From JBPEXY01 sp052031065 (GTDB taxonomy: Bacteria; Pseudomonadota; Gammaproteobacteria; Immundisolibacterales; Immundisolibacteraceae), in the NCBI GenBank assembly GCA_052031065.1, contig JBPEXY010000230.1:1-21142 (forward strand): a stretch of DNA of 21,142 nucleotides, given 5' to 3'. Both the position numbers and the translations under genes were made by a program. Of this stretch, positions 13,445-19,424 are shown in pieces (the first letter of the stretch is position 1; each line of letters starts with the position of its first letter). The notes under the pieces were generated by a model that worked only from the letters and a program-made list of their open reading frames with translations, was not told the origin of the DNA and ran no database searches.

Positions 13445-16114
13445 ATGCGTGAAGCCACACCACCTACTATTCACCTCAAGGATTATCAGCCTTACCCCTA
13501 CACGGTTGAAAGTATCAACCTGCAGGTGGAGCTGCTGCCGGAGCAGACCCGCGTGCTCTCCACCCTGGTGGTGAATCGTCAACAGAGCGGGGCCGCCAAC
13601 GCGGCGTTGAAACTCGATGGCAAAGCGATGAAACTGCTACGGGTGGCCGTGGATGGTTTTGACCTGCGGCGCAGCGAATATCAGCTCGACGATGACTCGT
13701 TGACTCTCGACAGTCTGCCCGAGCGTGCCACCGTAACTATCGAAACCGAAATCAACCCTAAAGCCAATACCGCGCTGGAGGGGCTCTACCTCTCCAACGG
13801 CATGTTTTGTACCCAGTGTGAGGCCCACGGATTTCGCAAAATTACCTACTATCCGGACCGGCCCGACGTGCTCTCGCGGTTCACCACCACGCTGGTGGCC
13901 AGCAAGGCGGCCTACCCGGTGCTGCTGGCCAACGGCAATCTCGATGCAAGTGGCGATTATGACGATGGCCGTCACTGGGCACGCTGGGTCGATCCGCACC
14001 CCAAACCGGCCTATCTGTTTGCCATGGTGGCCGGTGACCTTGCCCGTGTAACGGACCGTTTCACCACCATGAATGGCCGTGACGTGGCACTGGAAATTTA
14101 CGTCGAGCACGAAAACCGCGACAAGTGCGGCCACGCCATGTCATCGCTAAAAAAATCGATGCAGTGGGACGAGCAGACCTACGGCCGTGAATATGACCTC
14201 GATATCTATATGATCGTTGCTGTCAGCCACTTCAACATGGGCGCGATGGAGAACAAGGGGCTTAACGTCTTCAACTCACGCTACGTACTGGCGAGCCCGC
14301 AAACCGCCACCGACCTTGACTTCGAAGGCATAGAAAGCGTGATCGCTCACGAATACTTCCATAACTGGAGCGGCAACCGGGTTACCTGCCGCGACTGGTT
14401 TCAGCTTAGTCTCAAGGAAGGATTTACCGTTTTTCGGGACCAGCAGTTCTCTGCCGATATGGGCAGCGCCACGGTTAAACGCATCGACGACGTGCGCATC
14501 ATTCGCGGTCACCAGTTCGCCGAGGATAGCGGCCCCATGGCTCACCCGGTGCAGCCTGATTCCTATATTGAAATCAACAATTTCTATACCGTCACCGTCT
14601 ACAACAAAGGGGCCGAGGTGGTGCGCATGCTGCATACCCTGCTCGGTGCGCAGCTGTTTCGTAAAGCCACTGACCTCTATTTCGCCCGCCACGATGGCCA
14701 GGCCGCGACGGTGGAGGATTTTGTCCGCTGTATGGAAGAGGCTAGCGGCCGCGATCTCAATCAGTTTCGGCGCTGGTACAAACAGGCCGGCACTCCGGTG
14801 CTGGATGTGGTCACCGACTACGACGAGCAAACCGACCAGTTCACCCTGCTGGTGAAACAGAGCTGTCCGCCGACGCCGGGGCAGGAGCAGAAACAGCCGT
14901 TCCACATTCCGTTGGTGTTCGGGCTGATTGGCGCCGATGGCCAGCCCAAACCATTACAGCTGCTGGATGAGGCCTCCCCTGGCGCCACTGAACGCACCCT
15001 GGAGCTGACCGAGCCGGTCCACTCCTTCAAATTCCAGAACCTCGGTGGCCAGCCGGTACCGTCATTGCTACGACGGTTCTCTGCGCCCGTAAAACTGGAT
15101 TACACCCCCAGCCATCAGGAGCTGATCTTCCTGCTCGCCCACGACGCTGACCTGTTCAACCGTTGGGAGGCCGCCCAGCAACTGGCGCAGCAGGTGATCC
15201 AGGAGCAGATAGACAGCCAGAGTTCCAGCCAGAGTTCCAGCCAGAGTTCCAGCCAGATCGCTAACCGACCCATCGATAAAGCGGTGCTGGATGCCTTCGG
15301 CGCGGTACTGGCTGACCCGCAGCTCGACCCGGCGATGATCGCGCAGATCTTCACTCTGCCGGGGGAGGCAACCATTGCCGAACAGCAGCGGCAGATCGAC
15401 CCGGAAGCGATTTATCTAGCCCGTAAAAACCTGCGCAGCGCACTGGCCAGCAGTCACCAAGCAGCCCTGCGGGATCGCTACCTGGCCCTGCAGTCTGACC
15501 AGCTTTACCAGTTCGAGCCGGTACAGAACGCCGCTCGGGCACTGAAAAATTGCTGTCTCTCCTACCTGCTGGACAACCCAGCGCAACAGGACGTTGAACT
15601 GGCAATGGCGCAGTTTCGCAGCGCCGATAACATGACCGACTCTATCGCCGCAGTCGCCGCGCTGGTCCATTGCGACCTGCCAGAACGGGATCAGGCGCTG
15701 GTCGAGTTCTACGACCGCTGGCACGGTGATGCACTGGTTATCGATAAATGGTTCAGTCTGCAGGCGCAGTCATCCCTGCCGGGTACCCTGGCAAGGGTCG
15801 AGGCATTACTTGGCCATGCCGATTTCACTCTGGAAAACCCCAACCGGGTGCGCGCGCTCATCGGGGCCTTTATCAGTGGCAACCTGCGCCAGTTCCACAG
15901 TCAGGATGGCGCTGGCTATCAGTTCCTCGCCGACCAGGTGATTGCGCTGGATGGGCTCAACCCCCAGGTAGCGGCGCGCATGGTGGCACCGCTCGGACGT
16001 TGGCAGCGTTATGAACCCGTTCGCCGCGAACTGATGAAAGCCCAGGTGCAGCGGCTGGTTGATCACCCCGGTTTATCGAAGGATGTTTATGAAATTGTAA
16101 GTAAGAGTTTGTAG
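13445..16114 (+). CDS. pepN: Aminopeptidase N (M1 family)
   Basis: PepN is the major broad-specificity cytosolic aminopeptidase of gammaproteobacteria and finishes peptide breakdown after Lon/Clp. The 889-residue protein (E. coli PepN is 870) shows the substrate-anchoring GAMEN motif at about 265-269 and the zinc motif HEYFHNW with H302, E303 and H306, followed after 18 residues by the third ligand E325 in LKEGF. The N-terminal MREATPPTIHLKDYQPYPYTVES is typical. ATG 13445 is chosen because of AGGA at 13434-13437; an in-frame ATG at 13397 would add an unrelated 16 residues. Between the catalytic part and the C-terminal helical domain, at residues 591-604, a tandem repeat encodes SQSS three times; this extra low-complexity linker is unlike its neighbours. 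It ends convergent to fba. Confidence 0.97.
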   Translation: MREATPPTIHLKDYQPYPYTVESINLQVELLPEQTRVLSTLVVNRQQSGAANAALKLDGKAMKLLRVAVDGFDLRRSEYQLDDDSLTLDSLPERATVTIETEINPKANTALEGLYLSNGMFCTQCEAHGFRKITYYPDRPDVLSRFTTTLVASKAAYPVLLANGNLDASGDYDDGRHWARWVDPHPKPAYLFAMVAGDLARVTDRFTTMNGRDVALEIYVEHENRDKCGHAMSSLKKSMQWDEQTYGREYDLDIYMIVAVSHFNMGAMENKGLNVFNSRYVLASPQTATDLDFEGIESVIAHEYFHNWSGNRVTCRDWFQLSLKEGFTVFRDQQFSADMGSATVKRIDDVRIIRGHQFAEDSGPMAHPVQPDSYIEINNFYTVTVYNKGAEVVRMLHTLLGAQLFRKATDLYFARHDGQAATVEDFVRCMEEASGRDLNQFRRWYKQAGTPVLDVVTDYDEQTDQFTLLVKQSCPPTPGQEQKQPFHIPLVFGLIGADGQPKPLQLLDEASPGATERTLELTEPVHSFKFQNLGGQPVPSLLRRFSAPVKLDYTPSHQELIFLLAHDADLFNRWEAAQQLAQQVIQEQIDSQSSSQSSSQSSSQIANRPIDKAVLDAFGAVLADPQLDPAMIAQIFTLPGEATIAEQQRQIDPEAIYLARKNLRSALASSHQAALRDRYLALQSDQLYQFEPVQNAARALKNCCLSYLLDNPAQQDVELAMAQFRSADNMTDSIAAVAALVHCDLPERDQALVEFYDRWHGDALVIDKWFSLQAQSSLPGTLARVEALLGHADFTLENPNRVRALIGAFISGNLRQFHSQDGAGYQFLADQVIALDGLNPQVAARMVAPLGRWQRYEPVRRELMKAQVQRLVDHPGLSKDVYEIVSKSL
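15215..15256 (+). repeat. In-frame 12-bp tandem repeat within pepN
   Basis: The unit AGCCAGAGTTCC occurs three times perfectly (15215-15250) followed by half a unit AGCCAG (15251-15256). Each unit encodes SQSS, so copy-number change keeps the reading frame. Perfect identity of the units at the nucleotide level points to recent expansion by slippage. Confidence 0.95.
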
Positions 16115-16366
16115 GAGTGCGGTGAAGTTAATGTCCATTTGGCTTGATCGTATTTGATCAAGGGAGTGTCCTCGCCAGCGGTGATGGCGGAACTGTTTTC
16201 ACCCCAAAGATGCGAAGTCGATGTTATTTTCCGTGGGCGCAGAGCCTATCGAAATAGTCAGCAACCGCGTGTTCGACCTCGGTTGCTGACCAGTTTCCAG
16301 CCATTGGATGAGTTCTCTGTCGATGCTTCAAATCTCGCAGGAGTCGGTCTGATTCTGTGTAACGTA
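16115..16366. other. 252-bp convergent intergenic region, no gene
   Basis: This lies between the pepN stop and the aldolase stop. An open frame of 89 codons (16154-16423) runs through it into the aldolase 3' end, but it has no recognisable domain, no good ribosome binding site and unlike-protein composition, so I do not call it. The one clear structure is the hairpin given separately. Confidence 0.6.
16257..16290. terminator. Strong hairpin between convergent pepN and fba
   Basis: GTCAGCAACCG (16257-16267) and CGGTTGCTGAC (16280-16290) are perfect reverse complements: 11 bp with a 12-nt loop. It sits between two converging genes and probably ends both transcripts. The flanks are not U-rich (only TTT on either side), so either rho-assisted termination or an RNA-stabilising 3' stem-loop fits. 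Confidence 0.5.
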
Positions 16367-17431
16367 TTAACTCACTCGCGGATCAAGTGCGCCGCTCTGG
16401 TAGCGGCTGGCCATTGTGCCTAGTGACTGCACTTTGATTTTGTCGGCCTGGCCGGCGGTGCCGAAGGCTTCGTAGCGGGCTTTGACGATCTCTTTCATTG
16501 CCGCGACGGTTTTTGACAGGTATTTGCGTGGGTCAAATTCGGCGCGATTCTCCGCCATGAATTTGCGCACCGAGCCGGTGGAGGCGAGCCGCAGGTCGGT
16601 GTCGATGTTGACCTTGCGCACACCGTGTTTGATACCCTCCTGAATCTCTTCCACCGGCACGCCGTAGGTCTCTGGAATGTCACCGCCAAATTCGTTGATG
16701 ATGGCGAGCCACTCCTGCGGCACCGAGGAGGAACCGTGCATCACCAGGTGGGTGTCTGGCAGGCGCTGGTTGATCTCTTTGATGCGGTTGATGGCGAGTA
16801 TTTCGCCGGTGGGTGGCCGGGTGAATTTGTAGGCACCGTGGCTGGTGCCAATGGCGATTGCCAGGGCGTCGACACCGGTGGCTTTGACGAAGGCAGCCGC
16901 CTCTTCAGGGTCGGTGAGCATCTGCTCGTGAGTCAGTTTGCCTTCGGCACCGACGCCGTCTTCCTCGCCGGCTTCGCCGGTTTCCAGCGAGCCGAGGCAG
17001 CCGAGTTCGCCCTCGACGGATACGCCGCAGGCGTGGGCCATCTCTACCACCTGGCGGGTCACCCGCACGTTGTAGTCAAAATCGGCTGGAGTTTTCTGGT
17101 CTTCGAGCAGGGAGCCGTCCATCATCACCGAGCTGAAATTCTGCTGGATCGATTGCTGGCACGCCGCCGGCGAGGCGCCATGGTCCTGATGCATACAGAT
17201 GGGGGTGTCGGGGAACTCCTCGATGGCGGCGAGAATCAGGTGGCGCAAAAAGGTCGGGCCGGCGTATTTTCTTGCCCCTGCGGAGGCCTGCAGAATCACC
17301 GGGCTATTGGTCTCCTGGGCGCCCTCCATGATGGCGCGGACCTGCTCCAGATTATTGACGTTGAAGGCGGGGACGCCATAACCATTCTCGGCCGCATGGT
17401 CGAGAAGTTGCCGCATACTGATCAGTGCCAT
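16367..17431 (-). CDS. fba: Fructose-bisphosphate aldolase, class II
   Basis: Zinc-dependent aldolase that cleaves fructose-1,6-bisphosphate to dihydroxyacetone phosphate and glyceraldehyde-3-phosphate, and in many gammaproteobacteria serves gluconeogenesis. At 354 aa it is the class IIB (Calvin-cycle-like) subtype. Visible sites are HQDHG (D83 catalytic, H84 zinc), VEGELG (E142), GTSHGAYKF (H198, zinc) and MHGSSS (H232, zinc), then NIDTDLRLA for phosphate binding. The start ATG 17431 has AAGGAAA about 9 nt upstream, with a usual N-terminus MALISMRQLLDHAAENGYGVPAFNVNN. It stands alone here; the gap/pgk neighbours often seen in Pseudomonas are not upstream, since the next gene, serB, is divergent. 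Confidence 0.97.
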   Translation of the reverse strand: MALISMRQLLDHAAENGYGVPAFNVNNLEQVRAIMEGAQETNSPVILQASAGARKYAGPTFLRHLILAAIEEFPDTPICMHQDHGASPAACQQSIQQNFSSVMMDGSLLEDQKTPADFDYNVRVTRQVVEMAHACGVSVEGELGCLGSLETGEAGEEDGVGAEGKLTHEQMLTDPEEAAAFVKATGVDALAIAIGTSHGAYKFTRPPTGEILAINRIKEINQRLPDTHLVMHGSSSVPQEWLAIINEFGGDIPETYGVPVEEIQEGIKHGVRKVNIDTDLRLASTGSVRKFMAENRAEFDPRKYLSKTVAAMKEIVKARYEAFGTAGQADKIKVQSLGTMASRYQSGALDPRVS

Positions 17432-18004
17432 CTTTGAATTTCCTTTCCGTAGGTGTCTTGAGCTATATGTTTAAGGGGTTCTGTCGTTGGCTACCAATTT
17501 GAGCATTCAGTCCGTTGCCTCTTTTCTGCCTGTGCCGGGATGCTTCCCGGCGGCTGCCGATGCTATGGGTGCCGGTCAAATTATCAGGTCCGGCTCTGAC
17601 CCGGTAATCGTCTGATTCGCGCCTGCCAGTGGGTAAGCCGGTTAGTGTTTAAGGATAGCGCATCAGTGTGACAAGTTGGAGATGGGTATTTCTATGTCCC
17701 GAAATGTCGTGAACCGAGGGAGGCTGGTAGGTGAGCCAGCTTGACAGCTCAGCTTGAGTGGCCAGCTCGGGAGGCTAATTTGAGCGGTGGGTAAGGTTAC
17801 CGTGAATCGCGGGTAATCCAACTGTAAATCGACTTCGCTAGAATAGCCCGCCTTTTCTAGCGGGTGGGCGGATAGCTGACGACCCAGGGTAGCAGCCGCA
17901 TACCCGTAAGCTGGCCAGAGTCGCAGAGCTGTACCCTGTGATCTGGTTAACGCCGTTTGGTCGGCGGCTGTTAGCGCTCTTTAATTGCCAATTCAGGGTT
18001 TTCC
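17432..18004. other. 573-bp divergent intergenic region between fba and serB
   Basis: No gene is recognised. On the fba side, GCCGGGA (17534-17540) and TCCCGGC (17545-17551) form a 7-bp stem with a TGCT loop, about 103-120 nt before the fba start; it would lie in the fba leader or be a palindromic operator, and has no U-tract. In the middle, AGCTTGA is repeated at 17738-17744 and 17751-17757 with further AGCT copies near by. On the serB side TAGAAT (17839-17844) is a plausible -10 with no good -35, and a structured leader follows (separate entry). Confidence 0.5.
17885..17999 (+). promoter_or_regulatory. Candidate structured leader of serB with alternative helices
   Basis: CAGGGTA (17885-17891) plus CAGC (17893-17896) can pair with GCTG (17928-17931) plus TACCCTG (17932-17938), 11 bp with one bulged G. 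The same TACCCTG can instead pair through ACCCTG with CAGGGT (17994-17999), which contains the serB Shine-Dalgarno. GGGTA (17887-17891) can alternatively pair with TACCC (17901-17905). A small hairpin CGCCG/CGGCG (17951-17955/17962-17966) lies between. The helices are mutually exclusive, as in a translational switch. That this regulates serB is inference; it matches no riboswitch class I recognise. Confidence 0.4.
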
Positions 18005-19225
18005 ATGAACGAAATTGTTTTGATCAATATCAGTGGCGCGGACAAGCCCGGGATTGCTGCGCAGCTTACCGAGCTGCTGGCCCGCTACGAGTTGACGGTG
18101 CTCGATATTGGGCAGGCGGCGATTCACGCCGAGCTATCACTGGGAATGCTGGTGCATATTCCGTCGCAGACGGAATCAGCAGCGGTGCTCAAGGATATGC
18201 TGTTCAAGGCTCATGAGCTGGATCTGCAGGTCAATTTCAGCGCGGTCAGCGATGAGCAGTATCAGCAGTGGGTGGATGGCCAGGGCAAGGCGCGTCATAT
18301 TGTGACGCTGCTGGCAAGACGCCTGGAAGCGGCCCATCTCTCTGCGGTCACCAGCGTGGTGGCGGCTCATGGCCTGAACATCGACAAGATCACCCGCTTG
18401 AGCGGTCGGCAACCTTTGGTGGAGCCGGCAATTCAGCAAAACGATGGTCCAGCCTGTGTGGAGTTTTCCGTTCGTGGTGCAGCGGATCGTGGTGCCCTGC
18501 AGGCGGATTTTGGACCGCTAGCGCACACGCTGGGTATCGATATCGCTGTGCAGCGCGATGATATTTTTCGGCGCAACCGACGGCTGGTCGCTTTTGATAT
18601 GGACTCGACGCTGATTGAAGTCGAAGTGATTGATGAGCTAGCCAAAGAGGCCGGTGTCGGTGAACAGGTGGCGGCAATTACTGAGCGGGCGATGCGCGGT
18701 GAGCTGGACTTTACTGAAAGTTTTCGTGAACGTCTCGGGCTGTTGGCAGGACTTGATGAGTCGGTGTTACGAGGCATTGCCGAACGGTTGCCGATTACCG
18801 AAGGTGCGGAAAAGCTGATTCGTAATCTGCGCGAGCTCGGTTATAAAACGGCCATCCTCTCGGGCGGCTTCACCTATTTTGGCCACAATCTGCAGAGTCG
18901 GTTGGGCATAGATTATGTCCATGCCAATGAGCTGGAAATTATCGATGGCAAGGTCACTGGCAGGGTTGTCGGAACAGTGGTTGATGGCGCCCGCAAAGCT
19001 CAGTTGCTTGAGCAGTTAGCGGTGCAGGAGGGTATTCGCCTGGAGCAGACTATTGCCGTTGGTGATGGTGCCAACGATCTGCCGATGCTGGCCAAAGCCG
19101 GGCTGGGCATCGCCTTCCGCGCCAAGCCCCTGGTGCGGGAGTCTGCCGAGCACTCGCTATCGAATCTCGGCCTTGATGGCATCCTCTATCTGATTGGATT
19201 CCGAGACCGGGAGACGTTTGCCTGA
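18005..19225 (+). CDS. serB: Phosphoserine phosphatase SerB with tandem ACT domains
   Basis: SerB hydrolyses L-3-phosphoserine to serine, the last step of serine biosynthesis. The 406-residue protein has two N-terminal ACT-type domains (about 1-75, starting EIVLINISGADKPGIAAQL, and about 92-170), as in Pseudomonas and mycobacterial SerB2; ACT domains usually bind amino acids for feedback control. A HAD phosphatase domain follows at about 190-400: the nucleophile motif FDMDSTLIE (D198, with D200 as general acid), the second-motif serine in AILSGGFTYF and the magnesium motif GDGANDLPM (D354, D358). ATG 18005 follows CAGGGT at 17994-17999, a fair Shine-Dalgarno. A 5' leader with alternative pairing precedes it. 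The gene is intact. Confidence 0.96.
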   Translation: MNEIVLINISGADKPGIAAQLTELLARYELTVLDIGQAAIHAELSLGMLVHIPSQTESAAVLKDMLFKAHELDLQVNFSAVSDEQYQQWVDGQGKARHIVTLLARRLEAAHLSAVTSVVAAHGLNIDKITRLSGRQPLVEPAIQQNDGPACVEFSVRGAADRGALQADFGPLAHTLGIDIAVQRDDIFRRNRRLVAFDMDSTLIEVEVIDELAKEAGVGEQVAAITERAMRGELDFTESFRERLGLLAGLDESVLRGIAERLPITEGAEKLIRNLRELGYKTAILSGGFTYFGHNLQSRLGIDYVHANELEIIDGKVTGRVVGTVVDGARKAQLLEQLAVQEGIRLEQTIAVGDGANDLPMLAKAGLGIAFRAKPLVRESAEHSLSNLGLDGILYLIGFRDRETFA

Positions 19226-19278
19226 GTCGGGAGCGAAGGCCGTCAGCGTTACCCGGAAATGGTTTCGATGATGGGCGA

Positions 19279-19310
19279 TAACCGGTGAACCCGGTTAAAC
19301 TTCTGGTTGT
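19279..19310 (+). terminator. Probable terminator after serB
   Basis: TAACCGG (19279-19285) and CCGGTTA (19291-19297) form a 7-bp stem with a 5-nt loop, followed by a pyrimidine-rich tail with CTTCTGGTTGTTTT. It is 53 bp beyond the serB stop. The right arm also contains CCGGTTAAAC, found again before the oxygenase genes, so an operator role is the alternative. Confidence 0.45.
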
Positions 19311-19424
19311 TTTGAAATTTAAATAACCCCATTCCCGTAGTCTGGTCAACGTTCGGTGCCGATTATCATGGCCGTTCAGTGGTCACCTTGTGAGAGAAAG
19401 GGTGTGGGGCGGAGTTAAACCACT

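Noticed and set aside
16154..16423. 89-codon open frame after pepN
   Set aside because: No domain, no ribosome binding site, and it overlaps the end of fba and the hairpin; treated as chance.
16625..17437. 270-codon open frame on the + strand opposite fba
   Set aside because: It is exactly antisense to the clearly real aldolase, has no recognisable motif and owes its length to the GC-biased third positions of fba.
17938..18216. GTG-initiated frame overlapping the serB start as a leader peptide
   Set aside because: It runs far into serB in another frame with no amino-acid-run signature of attenuation peptides.
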